NCBI GenBank assembly: GCA_026122225.1 | Contig: JANEZZ010002696.1 | Location: 248,001 to 312,000 of the forward strand | Source: Heloderma charlesbogerti | Taxonomy: Eukaryota > Chordata > Lepidosauria > Squamata > Helodermatidae | Direction: 5' to 3' | DNA length: 64,000 nucleotides | Shown here: positions 12,127 to 25,296 of the stretch, piece by piece | Numbering within the stretch: the first letter of the stretch is position 1 | Layout of the letters: each line of letters begins with the position of its first letter | Position numbers and translations under genes: made by a program | The notes under the pieces: generated by a model | The model's database searches: none | What the model saw: the letters and a program-made list of their open reading frames with translations, nothing else | What the model was told of the DNA's origin: nothing

Positions 12127-12492
12127 AGCTTATGGCTTCACTGAGTTACGCAAGCCCCTTCGCCACAACAAGGCAGTGATCCATGAAGGGGACATCAGGG
12201 GGTAGGGGGGCTTTAATTCCTTGTATCCCACTGTGGTCCCAATCCCGATCTGCCCTCTGCACCTGCAATTTGCATAGGAAAAAAAGCCTGCTATGTGCAT
12301 ACGTTTGACCCTGAGAAGACATTAGAATAAGAATCCCAAGACTGCCCCTTAGAGGAATGAGTTGTTGCACAAACTGACTGCTAAAGCAGACTTGACTATC
12401 CTACTAACTTCTTGGGATTTGATAACTTAATACCATTAATACTCAGATTATATGTTTCATATGCATACTTCATTAAACTGTATCTGCACTAA

Positions 12493-12720
<228 letters not shown>

Positions 12721-12980
12721 TAACCTTCCTACATTTGGTGGTTGTGGTGATATGTGTGGGGGGCTATTTTAATCCGGTGTTAAGGTCAATGTTAGTAAAG
12801 CAATGTTGGACAATGATTCGAATTCAATTTTAATTTTTTTTCCTAAGGACTATCTAAAGCTCTGTAGAATGGTATCAGATCTTTAATGAAACTGATATTT
12901 TAAAAACAAAGACCCCAGGCATCTTAGGCTGCAGTCCTACTGTCCCTGGGAGGGTGTCTCAGGGGCCATAGGATACAGCA

Positions 12981-13116
12981 CAGGGGTAGGCAACCCAGTG
13001 CCTTCCAGGTGTTTTGGTCTACAGGTCCTATCAGCCCCAGCTAGCATGGCCAGAGGTCAGAGATTCTGAGAGTTGTAGTCCAAAACTTCTGGAGGGCACT
13101 AGATTGCCTAACTCTG
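12981..13116. repeat. Palindromic repeat family P, copy 1
   Basis: An approximately 130-bp imperfect palindrome with the family core TGTTTTGG.CTACA.....CATGGCCAG.....GAGTTGTAGTCCAAAAC and outer arms GGTAGGCAAC / GATTGCCTA. It is a non-autonomous DNA-transposon-like unit; I cannot name the family. Confidence 0.75.
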
Positions 13117-13893
13117 ATATAGCGGATCTCCCTTTCCACTTGCCGAGAAGTAGTTCTGCCCTTGGAAGCCTCCCTGCCACCACCTGCGCCACTCTACCAT
13201 CAGTAATGGCAAAAAGGAAGCAAGCTAGGGGCAGATCAGGGGAGGCTTTGGATCTGCTGGATCCAAAGCCCTTCCCCCTTCACATGACACATCCCCAGAA
13301 TGGAGGGGGGGGCGTGAATTTTGCCAACCCTGGAGCAGGCTTACTTACTTTTCTTCCTATTGGACTAGCGAGAGGGGGAATCTTAAAAAAACAAAGTTGC
13401 CAGAAAAGAAAACAAATGAAAAATGCTACCCCTCCCACCTTCTGCTCTGCTGCCATGAGTCCAGCAGGCCCGTGACCTGACGGTTCCTCTGCCTCTGATT
13501 CTCCCTCTCCTTCCCCCATAGAATTTTTCTCTTAATGTCTTTTAAGTTCAGACTCTTCTTTCCCTGTGAAATTGAAAAAATTGTACCAAAATGTTAATCT
13601 CCTTACCTGAAGTGCTGCACTAATATAAAGCAGCTGTTGTGATGGGATGTGAGTCTCTATGCTGGTGGGGTTTTGGGGTGTGTGTGTGTGGTCATTTAGA
13701 CCATCAGTACCTTGGTTTGTAGTGTTCAGTTCCTCCCTTCCCATTCACCTGGGTCTAACTTAATATCAGTACATATACCACTTATTTCTCTCTAGCCTAC
13801 TCTAATATCAGTTCTCACTACAATACCATAGAAAAATACACAGACTATACAGTGGGTACCAGTTAAAGGGGAAAAATTAGCCCTTCCTCCTTA

Positions 13894-14522
13894 CTTACTT
13901 ATTTACTTACTTACTTACTTATGTATTTTCTTATCTGGCCAGTCACCCGGCCACTCTGGGCGATGTACAATAATACAACAGTTTAAAACAATAAAATTCC
14001 ACATTAAAACATCTTATTTCTAAAAATACCCTAACCCACCCCAAATGCCTGCCTGAACAACCATGTTTTCAATGCATGGCGGAAGCTCATTAAAGAGGGG
14101 GCATGGCAGAGTTCCCTAGAGAGGGAGTTCCACAGAGTGGGTGCCACCACAGAGAAGGCCCTCTACCTCGTCCTCACCAACCTAGCTTCTCCTGGCTGAT
14201 GGGACAGAGAGAAGGCCATCCGAGGCTGATCTTGTTGAGCAACTCATCTGGTGTTGCTGGAGGCGCTCCTTGAAATAGGCTGGGCCGGAACCAAATAGGG
14301 TTTTAAAGGTCAAAACCAACACCTTGAATTTGGCCCCAAGAACAACTGGTAACCACTGCAACTCCTTCAGCACCAGAGTGATGTGATCACGCTGGCGGCT
14401 GCCTTTAATCAGGCAAGCTGCTGTGTTCTGAACCAGCTGCAACTTCCAAACCATCTTCAGTGGTAACCCCACGTAGAGCGTGTTACAGTAGTCTAGATGA
14501 GAGGAGAGCACTTCCTCAGACA
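13894..14522 (-). mobile_element. CR1/L3-type LINE 3' end, copy 1
   Basis: On the minus strand it encodes the C-terminal end of a CR1-clade ORF2 (LDYCNTLYVGLPLK, LKELQWLPVV, CSTRSASDGLLSVPSARRS). It then has the 3' UTR block CACTCTGGGCGATGTACAA and a (TAAG)n tail at 13894-13925. It is 5'-truncated at about 14522. Confidence 0.85.
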
Positions 14523-14793
14523 AGTAAAGTTTTCAGCACTAAACACTGGACCTGTATAAATTCCAGGATCTTAGTTGAGCACAAATATGTTTCTTTTTTT
14601 ATCTTCCTACACATAATAAATAATAAAGCTGAACTTTGTCTTGGGAAGGTATGCTAAATGCTGTAAAAAGTATGTAAGAAGTTCAAAATTTCAGTGACAT
14701 TGCAAGAGAATCAAGTTACTTGGAGCATCTACAAAAAGGGGAAAGAGCAGGATTTTTACACTGTAATGTTTTATTCTCTTCCCAGAGGCGTAG

Positions 14794-15138
<345 letters not shown>

Positions 15139-15762
15139 TAATGAGAAAAACCAACTAAAAACAAACTGCTTGTATAGTATCATTCAAGTGTACAACATAT
15201 TTTATATGTTTAAACTACTAAAGATGTTAGGTTTTCAAGAAATGGTAATTTTAAGGTTATTAAGTATTGCATAGTTTCTACCAGATGATTAGAAGGATGG
15301 CTTACTGACTACCCTCCCCCTATAATTTTACTTCTAAAATGTTGCTGAATACATGCAGATCTTCAGTTTAATCCTGGAACAGTTTTTCTAAATTATATTT
15401 CAGTATGCTGGATGTTCATAATCCTTACCACAAGCGAGGACAAGAGTCTATGAGATTATTTATTTCCATTTGTAATGTAACTGCTGTGGGCATTTGGGCA
15501 ATGTAAATTGTGGGGAAAACAGTCCAAATGTAGCAGTTCTACAGGCTTGGTGCATCAACCTTTGGTCTGACTATTTAGATATAAGGACACAAACAGTTAC
15601 TGCATGAAGGTGCATCATTGGTCTCATTGCAAATATGATATGAATACTTAACTAAATATAAGTGCAGTCCTTGGCAGCTAACCTCTCAGGTGAGCATTGT
15701 ATGCTTTTGTCAAACATTGTTTTCCATTACTAGTTTTCATCATGAAAAACCTTGACACCTGA

Positions 15763-16155
<393 letters not shown>

Positions 16156-16721
16156 TAGAGAAACAAATAGCACAATATTGCTATTTAAACGTAGATCTAC
16201 TTGATGTTTCTATGACTAGTTTTCTCTCCTTTTTGCTTCTTTAAGGTGGTCCCCTTCAGTTTGCTAAAAGCAAAATAGAGGTAGGGACTTCTGTGGAAGG
16301 TGGAAGATTTAGACCCTGTGTTTTGTAGGCAGTAACCCCTTTGAGGGGGGTTTCCACTGGATTGTCTCCTACCCCATCTCACTGTCACCTTCCTCACAAT
16401 CATTTCCATTGCCCCTCCTTCATTTCATAACCATTTGCATTGAAACCTGAATATGTACCTATGAGCTGGCAGGAAATGCTCGATGTTCTGCTCAAATGAA
16501 GGAGGGTCTAGTGGGAGCATCTGTCAGTGTACTTATGAGACCTCCACTAAAATATACACCCACTCCTTTCAAATGCTCTGTGGAAGTAAGCCCCACGTAC
16601 ATGATTACTGTTGATTAATAAAAGATACCGAACTGCAGCCAGTCCTAGCTCCCAGATCAGTGTAACTATATAATATATGTTTGTTGCATTCATACTTAAG
16701 ATATTTTTAGGTATACACCTA

Positions 16722-16854
16722 ACTCAGGGTGGACAATTTGTGGCCCTCCAGATGTTTTGCCCTATAATTACCATCATCCCTCACCATTGGCTATACCAGC
16801 TGGGACTGTCGGGAGAAATGTGGGCCAGGGCCACAAGTTGCCCACCCCTGACAT
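16722..16854. repeat. Palindromic repeat family P, copy 2
   Basis: CAGGGTGGACAATTTGTGGC at the left pairs with GGGCCACAAGTTGCCCACCC at the right, and the centre CCATTGGCTATACCAGC is also hairpin-like. Confidence 0.8.
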
Positions 16855-17180
16855 AGGGCAGAATCCAATGCTGCCCATCTGCTAGTGGAGCTGGCCACTG
16901 ATTCTGGTCTGTGTGCAGCCAGCCCCACCAATTCCGTTCCGCAAGTAAACCCTACCGCATGTGGGATAACAATTTAGCGCTTCTGAGGCCAAGCCCTGAA
17001 ATGAGTGGAAATGCTAATTTCTGTAAGGGGGCAGGTTGGCGGAGCTCCCTTATGCTAGCTCTGCCGACCTGCCCCCTTCCAGAAATGAATGTTTCTGCTC
17101 ATTTGGGGGCTTGCCCCCAGAAGTGCTAAATCACCATTCTGCAAGCTGTAGGGCTGCTTGCAGAACAGAATTGGTGAGGC
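16855..17180. repeat. Unclassified GC-rich repeat-like stretch
   Basis: Starts GGCAGAATCCAATGCTGCCC and contains internal inverted pieces such as GGGGGCAGGTTGGCGGAGCT / AGCTCTGCCGACCTGCCCCC. Similar openings occur near 6205 and 26630. Ends are not defined. Confidence 0.4.
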
Positions 17181-17499
17181 TGGCTATAATGTGTGAAATG
17201 GTCCTGAGAATGAGCCTAAAACATACATTAAAGAAATGGTACTGCTTTGAAAAGTGACTTTTTTGGAAGTAGAAAATAGGTGTTCCTGTACAATTGGCCA
17301 GCTGAACCACAAAATACAAAAGATGGTTCTACCTCCCTAGTCCCATAACCTGCGGTAGTATCCAAAGGTGGCATCTAGTTAGGATTGCGCTTGGGTAAAC
17401 CACCACTAGTCTAATGTCATTAGCCCTTGCTAGAGCAAAAGCAGCAATTTGCTGCCCAGATTCAGTGCAGCATCATTTGTCTGAGATACTCCCAATTTA

Positions 17500-17911
17500 G
17501 GGCGCAATCCTAAGTAGATAGGTGGCTGCCTCCGAACTCGGAGGCAACCGCTTATCCAAAGCAAGGCAGGAGAGGCATGGGGGGGATCGTTCCCTCCATG
17601 CCTCTCCTGCCTTGCTATTTTTCGCTAGACAGACGTTTTCGGCTGTCTGGCGGTGGGGCGGCCGACCGGGAGAGGAAGCTGCCGTATGACACATTGGATG
17701 TGTCCTACATGCAGCTCTGCTCTCCCCACCCCAGAATGCCCCCCCCGGAACGCCCCTTTGCAGTCACTCCGCGCTCCTCTTCCAAGAGCGGAGGATGGGG
17801 CTTCTCTGTGCTGCCTCCGAGGCAGTGTGGACAAGGGGGGAGGTCGGTTCCCAGAAATGAGCATATCCTGTGGTCTTCCAGACAGTGTCTAATGGCCATA
17901 GTATTGCTCCC
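17500..17911. mobile_element. Harbinger-like MITE, long form, copy 1
   Basis: GGGCGCAATCCTA at the left and TATTGCTCCC at the right are inverted, flanked by TTA and TGA (one mismatch). Interior hairpins include GAGGCATGGGGGGGATCG / CCATGCCTCTC. It is the same family, in opposite orientation, as 44914-45359. The several open frames here are accidental. Confidence 0.7.
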
Positions 17912-18298
17912 TGAATTGTGCAATTTTATTACTTAACTAATAATAACAAACTTAAAAATAGATATATAGCTTAATGAAATTATTTGTAGAGGAGACTGGT
18001 GGCTAAAGTAGGGAACAAAAAGTCAGACTGCACAAAGCAGGGGTGGGAGAGGTGCCATTAAAATGAGAATGAGTTTCATTAGTCTTGGTTTTCTTAGCCT
18101 TCAACGAAGCTTTGGCAGGAAAAATGCTGAGGCCATAGTAATACTCAGTTGCCATCAAGGTTGGCATTGTCATCAAGCTTAATATTTGGTTGGCAGTGCA
18201 GAAAACACATTTCAATTGTCCTGACTGTCTTGCCAATTGTATATGTGACAACTAATGATTCTCATTTAAGCTTTGCCACTTCCATGTTAGATCTTAAT

Positions 18299-18320
18299 TC
18301 TCTCTCTCTCTCTCTCTCTC
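18299..18320. repeat. (TC)n microsatellite
   Basis: Pure CT repeat of about ten units. Confidence 0.95.
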
Positions 18321-18595
18321 AGTACTATGAGATTATGTGAAGTCTTTACATGTTTGCAAAAAGAGCAACTGTATCAGGGTCGGCCTACATCCGAAATGCC
18401 TGTTCTTCCTATTCTGCCTAACACCCTGATATAATAGCAATACATTCTTATGGGTGTACAAGGGTTTACTTGAAACAATTCCATTCCCAGTGTGTTTACA
18501 GTGAACCACTTTCACATAAAAAGTGCTTTAAAAACATATATTGTTTGCCTAAAACGTTATGTTTCTTAGGACAGATTAAAATATTACAATGGGCA

Positions 18596-18608
18596 TGTGT
18601 GTGTGTGG

Positions 18609-18645
<37 letters not shown>
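18596..18645. repeat. (TG)n(GA)n compound microsatellite
   Basis: TGTGTGTGTG followed by a pure GA tract of about 17 units. Confidence 0.95.
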
Positions 18646-18646
<1 letters not shown>

Positions 18647-18767
18647 TTAACCTGTGTAGGATTCCACTCAGCAAGTGTCTTGCTTAAATTGCATAGCCAG
18701 AACCTCCAATGTTTTCTCAGGCCATAGATCTGATGCTCTATGCAGCTAACACTGTGCATGTACGGCA

Positions 18768-18886
18768 GCTTTCCTCAACCTGCTGCCTTCCAAATGTTTT
18801 GGCCTATACAACTTGCATCATGCCTGACCATTAGCCATGCTAGCTGGGGCTGATGAGAGTTGTAGTCCAAATTGTCAAGAGGGCTT
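18768..18886. repeat. Palindromic repeat family P, copy 3
   Basis: CTTCCAAATGTTTTGGCCTA at the left and GAGTTGTAGTCCAAATTGTC at the right, with CCATGCTAGCTGGGGC at the centre; diverged. Confidence 0.7.
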
Positions 18887-18916
18887 TTAAGTGCTCTTAA
18901 ATTAAGAGCAATTAAA

Positions 18917-18963
18917 TTGTCATCCCCTACATTATCTAATGTAGATAATGTAGGGGATGACAA
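18917..18963. repeat. Perfect 22-bp inverted repeat
   Basis: Arms 18917-18938 and 18942-18963 are exact complements around a 3-nt loop (ATG). The arm begins TTGTCATCCCCTACATT. Confidence 0.95.
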
Positions 18964-19039
18964 CTGTATTTAAATGAGATGCTGGCCACATGACATGTAA
19001 TATGGGTAAACTGGGGTGGGGGGGGACATGCATCCTGTA

Positions 19040-19184
19040 CAACAAGGGTAGGTAGAAGGTAGATCTCCAGGTCTTTTTGACTTCAACTTCCAGCATTCCT
19101 GACCACTGGTCATGCTGCCAGGGGCTTCTGAGAGTTGAAGTCCAAAACATCTGGAGATCTACCTTCTGCCCACCCCTGCTATAC
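19040..19184. repeat. Palindromic repeat family P-like, copy 4
   Basis: GGTAGAAGGTAGATCTCCAG at the left pairs with CTGGAGATCTACCTTCTGCC at the right. The centre GACCACTGGTCATGCTGCCA is family-like. It is a subfamily with different outer arms. Confidence 0.75.
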
Positions 19185-20335
19185 AAGTCCAGTACCAGAG
19201 GCAATATGCCTATGTACACCAGTTGCTGGGGTACATGGACGGGAGGGTGCTGTTGCACTTGTGTCCTGCTTGTGGGTGCCAAATCAACAACTCATTGGCC
19301 GCTGTGTGAACAGAATGCTGGACTAGCTGGACCCTTGGTCTGATCCAGCAGGGCTCTTCTTATGTTCTTATGCTCTCAGATTAAATTATTTGATAACTCA
19401 GAGCATAGAAGACACAAAACTTGCCACCCCCTTACTTCACCTATTTTTATTTTAAAGAAGCAACTAAAATTAAAAGCAGATAAAATACCATTGCATAACT
19501 AACGGCAGCTGCCATGAGTCAGAATGCATATGGTGGTGGATACTTTTTCACAAAGGTGCTACAGTCACTTTTCTAAGCATTATTACATTTCACATCTGCA
19601 TATGCAAAATAGAACTTTCACATATTCAAGTCTTCTGAATGTTAGCGGCCACGGCTATTCGTACATGAGCTCATGTTCCCCACGTTCCCACAGTATACGC
19701 TACAGAATTTTGAAGAGCAGAAGCATATTGAAACATTGGCTGCAACATCTTCAGCATGTGTCCCCTGCGTTTAGATGTGTATCTCCTCTTCAAACATTAG
19801 TGTTGACATATTTGCCATGTACAGCATGAAGTAGCCCAAATAACACATGTAATTCATAGTGGTAAAGAAGACAGAGACCCCAGCTACTTTTAAAAGCACA
19901 TGAAATTTGTAAGAAATTCATCTTTTCAAAATATGCTTCATTTTCATGATAGGCAGTGATTCATCATGAAACATGAGGTGTAGGGCAATGTAGTTTAACA
20001 GTTGCGGCCCCCTTCTCCCTGCCCCTCCAAGCAGCAAACCCCTTGCTTTAGCATAAATCTATTTTTGAAAGTCCCCTGTTTTAAAAGCAGTTTGTCATGT
20101 GCCATAGTGACCGGGTCTGCTATTCAAGAGAAGCAAGGTGACTTGATAATTCCTTGGGAACATTCTTTTATTCCTTTCTTGTGAAATAGGACTAATAATC
20201 TCTTGGAGGTAGAAGAATAGATAGCCATATGAAACCCACTAATTAAAATGGCCAGCAAGAAAAAATGTCGTGGGAGAGGTACCAGTTCTATAAATGCTTA
20301 AACTGGGAATAACTCTTCTTGTGGATTTCCAATGC

Positions 20336-20662
20336 AATGGGCCAGTTTGCATAATTGAACAACCCATCATGGCTTATTTAAGCCATGGTGGGCTGTGTTG
20401 TGGGCAGGCAGCCATTTTGAATATTCAGTGCCCACCTGCATCTTGTCATGTCATGTGAACCTGGAGAGCATGGGTTATGTGAGGGTTAAACTACACTCAC
20501 ATAACCCATGGACTGTTTAACCCTTGCATAACTCGCAGTCCCTGGGTTTGCACAACACAACAGGTCGCTGTCAGGCGCTGAATATGCAAATCCTGCCTGG
20601 CAGGACCACAGCCAACCATGGCTTAAACAACCCATGGTGGGCTGATTTGATCATGTGAACAA
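20336..20662. mobile_element. Hairpin-rich non-autonomous DNA element
   Basis: The left end, AACAACCCATCATGGCTTAT, pairs imperfectly with ATGGCTTAAACAACCCATGG-type sequence near 20618-20645. Inner pairs such as GGGTTATGTGAGGGTTAAAC / ACTCACATAACCC are present. The organisation is similar to 26090-26515. Confidence 0.55.
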
Positions 20663-21054
20663 AGTCAATATGTTGGATCCTGACTAAGTTGAACTTGGTT
20701 CCCACTGAAATCAGTGGGACAAGCTAGTCATGACTTAAGTCCCATTGATTTCAACTAGGTACAGCTAATTTAATATGGATCCAATCCAACCCTGATATCC
20801 ATAGAAGTTATGCATTTGGTAGAAGAATCATGAGCCTTGTGTTGTGTGTGAAAGCAACGTACGAGTTGTGCTTGTGGTTCTCCCCTTCATGCGTATTGCT
20901 TCTCTACATCATGGCTAGTGTCGCTTGAGCAGTTAAAGATATATCCCCTGCTACATTTGTTGTTAGACCAAGCAACTATTAAAAAGTTGATAACCTATAT
21001 CTACATTTCATGTAAACCTAATAATTGGTATTTAGTCACTAAGTCTGAAAAGCC

Positions 21055-21057
<3 letters not shown>

Positions 21058-21101
<44 letters not shown>
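21058..21101. repeat. (TA)n microsatellite
   Basis: Pure AT repeat of about 20 units ending 52 bp before the LRRC1 last exon, within the intron. Confidence 0.95.
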
Positions 21102-21105
<4 letters not shown>

Positions 21106-21153
21106 AATAAGGGAGACACAAGAAAAATCATTTACTCCACTGTTTGTTTTTAG

Positions 21154-21312
<159 letters not shown>

Positions 21313-22450
21313 AGACTCACGTCCTCCAGATTTTTGCCTCCTGTGTCTTCCCCCTGCTGTTGAATCGTTACTGTTGCATCCTGGGATATCATTCAATCAA
21401 CTCTCATGTGTTTAACCAGAAATCTGATCCGACTCATCTCGTCCTTGTGTCATTTCTTTGGAAGGTGCTTCTCATTGGAAGAAAAGTGCCTTATTTCAGT
21501 CCAAGCATTTGAACACAGAGGGCGCAGCGCACTGAGAAATGCCTCCCACAGTCTTGTTCTTTGCTTGCACAGCTCCTGTTTGTTTGCTGGTGAATCGTTC
21601 CCATAATTTTCCAGTGTTGTCATTTTAATAGATTTTAAGTTGTTTGTTTCTTTTTCGAACAAGGGGAATACACTATTATACAATCATGCATCTCGTATGC
21701 ACAGGAGTTGTCTGCAGGGTTTTTTGTTTTTGTTTTTTGCCCTTAAGGGCTGGGGTATTTATATTCCCCTGTTTTGACCTACAATGAAAAAAGGTAGTTA
21801 TATGGAGAACTGATATGTTTTTACGTCTCTGGCAGCTCAGATGGTGTAAATTTTATAATTTTGTATAGGAGTTTCATAACAAAAATGATGTATTTCATTT
21901 TTTAAAAGAAATTTTAAATGGTACATTTTAGTATTTGTGCAAGATGAATTCCATGTTTGTTATATCTACATGTGCCTTAATACAACCTATATGAGATTAA
22001 ACAAAAATTTAGGAACAGTGAGATTAGTTTAAAGAAGGGTGCCTCTTTAGATGTGCTATTTTGCAAACAGTTAACTTTTAACTTCCCTTTGGGGAAAAAA
22101 AACTGTTGTTTTTTTAAAAAAAATATCTCATTCGATTATGGTGATAACACTAGATGCTCAAATTGCCACTGCCTTATGATATGCACTCACACACTTTTAA
22201 AAGAAATATATCTGTTCATGAAGAAATCATTTTGGCTGCAGAAGCATTGCAGTCATTAGAATTTCAGGTGCCCACCTTTAAATGTGCCATTTGTAAAGAA
22301 ATTCTAAAAATTGAACAAAATGCACAGCAGCAAGTGCGTAAGTTGTGAAAATGAATGTTATGTACTATACAGGCATGATATTCTCAAGCATACTGGGAAG
22401 GTTTTATATCTCTATAAAACCTAATAAAACACTAAAAAAAAATCTTGATG
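21313..22450 (+). other. LRRC1: LRRC1 3' UTR (LANO isoform)
   Basis: This AT-rich stretch follows the LANO stop and has no convincing repeat insertion. An ATTAAA lies near 21993 and a canonical AATAAA at 22423-22428, followed by an A-rich run, so a 3' UTR of about 1.1 kb is likely. The real cleavage site cannot be seen from sequence alone. Confidence 0.6.
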
Positions 22451-23850
22451 ATTCAGTAACTTTTTATTCTAGTACTAAAGTTGCTACTAAAAAGGATGTA
22501 TATTTTAATTCATTTGAGTTGTATTTCACACTACCCACTGCTCAGTTGACCCCAAATACTATTGCTTTTAAATGTGACTCAGATTTATTTTGAAACGTAA
22601 GCAGTAAATTCATGGTGGTGATACCAAGTGTTAATTTGCTGGATAAATCTGCTGCTTTCAGACTCAAGTATAGCAGATGTTGCTTTACAAGGTAGTTAGT
22701 TCCAGCAGCCTGGCCAAAGAATGGATAAGAAGACAGTTTCTAGACAAACTTAAATTCTTGTTATGTTTGAACAACGCTCATTCTGTGTTCTTGGTTGTGA
22801 CATATGAAAAGTGACCCATAGCTGCTGACTGGATTGCATAGGCAAATGGAAAATCTTAAAAACATAACAGTGTAGTGTTCTACAAGCCTTCAAGCAACCA
22901 ACTAAATTACTTTTGTGAATTAACTGTACATTTCCTAGTATACTGTCCCTCTCTGGAGCTCTTATTTAAGTCCTTATGAAATCATGTATCTGGGGGGTGG
23001 GGGGTGGGAATGCATATGACTGAATGTGTGCTGTAATTGAGTGCAATTGGAACTTAAGGTGAGAGGACACAGAAAATTCCTAGTATCTTAATATAGATCA
23101 CCATCTCTTTATCTTTCCCCACCCATCTCTCTACCTCAGTAAGAAACGAGAGGACTGAGGTTACCTAGGGGAAACCAACATCCAAATCTTTCTATAGATG
23201 TTTTTATCTATAAAATATCTGTGTTGACATGAGTGTAAGTGTATTAAGAATAAGACTATGTAGGTCGATTATAGTTACAAAAGCATCTGTTAAAAGTTCT
23301 GCACGTTAACGTGCTATATGTTCTTCAGGAGAAGCAGCTTTGGAATACCAGGGCTGTGATAGGAAGTCTTCTACAAAGGGCTCCCATCACAAGCAGGGAG
23401 CAAAAATGAAACCTACTTATTTCAAAGGGAGCTTAGTTCCTTTTTCATTGTTTTCTCATTATATGTATGGTAAAACTCATGACTACATGAGTCTGGGTCG
23501 GAAGCTTTTCCAGCTTTGTGTTGCGTGGTAAGGTTTTTTAAGGTGGACTTGCAGGGGGCCACCCTGGATAATCCAAACAAACAGTTCGTAAAGTCAGATG
23601 AGGAAACTGACACTACATTTTAAAAATTCTAGAAAAATAACTTTCCTGCACCTGAGTGGGAATCAGACAGTAAAGTGAACCTCACTAAATATGGTTTTCA
23701 GTTGGCCTGTTATAATTGTGTTAAGGAATGATTTCATAATGCATATCTATTCCTTGTGTTATCACTTGGTCTCTCAACACTTGAAGACTAGGAGCTGAAT
23801 CTATGCACTGACTACATTAGGTACTAGCTTGGATCCTAAGGTAAATTAAC
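22451..23850. other. Intergenic or intronic stretch, nothing recognised
   Basis: AT-rich with short frames only. I see no exon with both splice sites, no repeat ends and no RNA gene. Confidence 0.5.
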
Positions 23851-23853
23851 TTA

Positions 23854-24128
23854 GGGAGCAGTCCTATGGCTCCTAGACAGAGTCTGGGGGCAGGGGGGAT
23901 AAGATAGTCTGGATTCCTGGATTTGAGGTTGGAGACAGTGCTGTATCCTCGGGCCTCCTCTGTCTCCTTCCCTCCTGCTCTGCAGAGCCCCAGCTAGATG
24001 GGCGGAAAAACCTGTATAGCCAAAATGCAGAGTGGGAGGATTGCCTCTGCTGCTCCTCCTGCTCTGCATTGGATGTTTGTAAGCCTCCGAGTTTGGAGGC
24101 TCACAGCTATCCCAATAAGATTGCGCCC
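23854..24128. mobile_element. Harbinger-like MITE
   Basis: GGGAGCAGTCCTATGG at the left and AAGATTGCGCCC at the right are inverted and flanked by a TTA duplication (23851-23853 and 24129-24131). The GC-rich interior contains two CCTGCTCTGCA copies. Confidence 0.8.
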
Positions 24129-24418
24129 TTAAGGTAATTCACAGACAACATTTCCCATCGTTTCCTCCCTGCAGCAGCCCCCAGTGACCATTGTTCAGGA
24201 GCGGCCTTGATCCTCCAGGGAGACTTTGGGCAGGGGGTGCAGCTGGCTCCAGAGGGGAGGAAGGATGGGAAACTCTCCTTCTGTTAACTTCCTTAAGTTA
24301 ACTTATCTTAGGAGTAGACCTGTTGTGTTTGATGGTGTATGGAAGTAAGATCTGTGAAGATTCATTAACACAGGTTGCTACTTAATCCCTGAAGAATTAC
24401 GTAATGTTCATGTATGTG

Positions 24419-25118
24419 TAGGGGTGTACAAAAGTCACTTACCTTTTCGCAGCTTGGATTTGTGGGCGGGGAGGCGCTCCGTCCCTCCCCCCGGAATCCT
24501 CCCTGGGCCGGCTCTGCTCTGCAGCAGCTCTGTGGAAACGCCGGCCAGGGCCATCCGCAGCCGGAGTTCTGGCCACGGCCGTCTGCTGCGGACGCAAATG
24601 GCAGCCACCATAGCGGCCGCCATTTGCGTTCTGCCAGGCTGCCATGATAGGCTATGTAAGTATTTATGTAGCCTATCACGGCAAAGGCAGCTACGCAAAT
24701 GGCCTGGTGGCCGCCACTTGCGTGGCTGCCTTTGCCGTGATAGGCTACGTAAATACTTACATAGCCTATCACGGAAACAGCAGCAGAGCAATCGGTGTAG
24801 TGGCCGCCGTTTGTGCCCCTGCTCTTTGCCGTAATTTACGTAGCCTATCACGGCAGCCTGGCAGGATGCAAATGCGTCCGCAGCAGCCAGCCGAGAGACC
24901 AGCTGTCATTTGCGTCCGCAGCAGCCAGCCGAGAGACCAGCTGCCGCCGCCGCTGGAGCCACTGCCACCGGAACATCTGCCCCAGGTAAGCTTCGTCCTG
25001 GGGGTGATTCCGCGGGGTGGCAGGGGGTGGGAGGCCATTCCACCACAGGTTTCGGTGGGCCGAATGCCAGTGCATTCGGCCTCACTGAAATCTGTGGTGG
25101 AATTCTCCGCCATCCCTA
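24419..25118. mobile_element. hAT-like element 2, built of palindromic modules
   Basis: The left end is TAGGGGTGTACAAAAGT and the right end GGCGGAGAATTCCACCAC (complement) closing CATCCCTA. Flanking 8-mers TGTATGTG and TGTGTGAC are only partly alike. Modules with TGATAGGCTA(C/T)GTAA arms occur at about 24643-24681 and 24735-24776, and a half-module lies at 24834-24856, alternating with CAAATGGC.GCC..CCATTTGCG type hairpins. Its left end matches the right end of element 1 (ACTTACCTTTTGC), and its right end matches the left end of element 3, showing one family. The open frames are artefacts of symmetry. Confidence 0.8.
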
Positions 25119-25268
25119 TGTGTGACCCATCCCAGTCAGTAAAAGAAAAGGGTACTTTTTGTACCTTGTGAACATGATGGTTTAGTGGTTAGATCCTGCA
25201 GTGTGTTGCTCAAGACGTGTTAAATTCTCTGCTTCTGCCAGGTGTTGCTTATAAAATGTTTTCTTATG

Positions 25269-25296
25269 TAGCCTATCACGGCAGCCTGGCAGGATG
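25269..25296. repeat. 28-bp detached copy of an element 2 segment
   Basis: Identical over 28 bases to 24841-24868 inside element 2 (begins TAGCCTATCACGGCAGCCTG), but 151 bp outside its right end and without any terminal repeat. Confidence 0.85.

Larger units (their letters stand above)
8992..12192 (-). mobile_element. Nearly intact BovB (RTE-clade) LINE
   Basis: A 3.2-kb element flanked by a 10-bp duplication CATCAGGGGG (8982-8991 and 12193-12202). Its 5' end, read on the minus strand, has the BovB start (CACTGCCTTGTTGTGGCG), and its 3' end has the GTGTCCGACTCTTCGTGACC tail region that is shared with ruminant BovB. The length equals a full BovB. Such a complete copy with clear ends implies fairly recent activity. 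BovB is the classic horizontally transferred LINE of squamates and ruminants. Confidence 0.95.

Noticed and set aside
24365..25171. Frames of up to 175 residues on both strands
   Set aside because: Same cause: GC-rich palindromic modules of hAT-like element 2.
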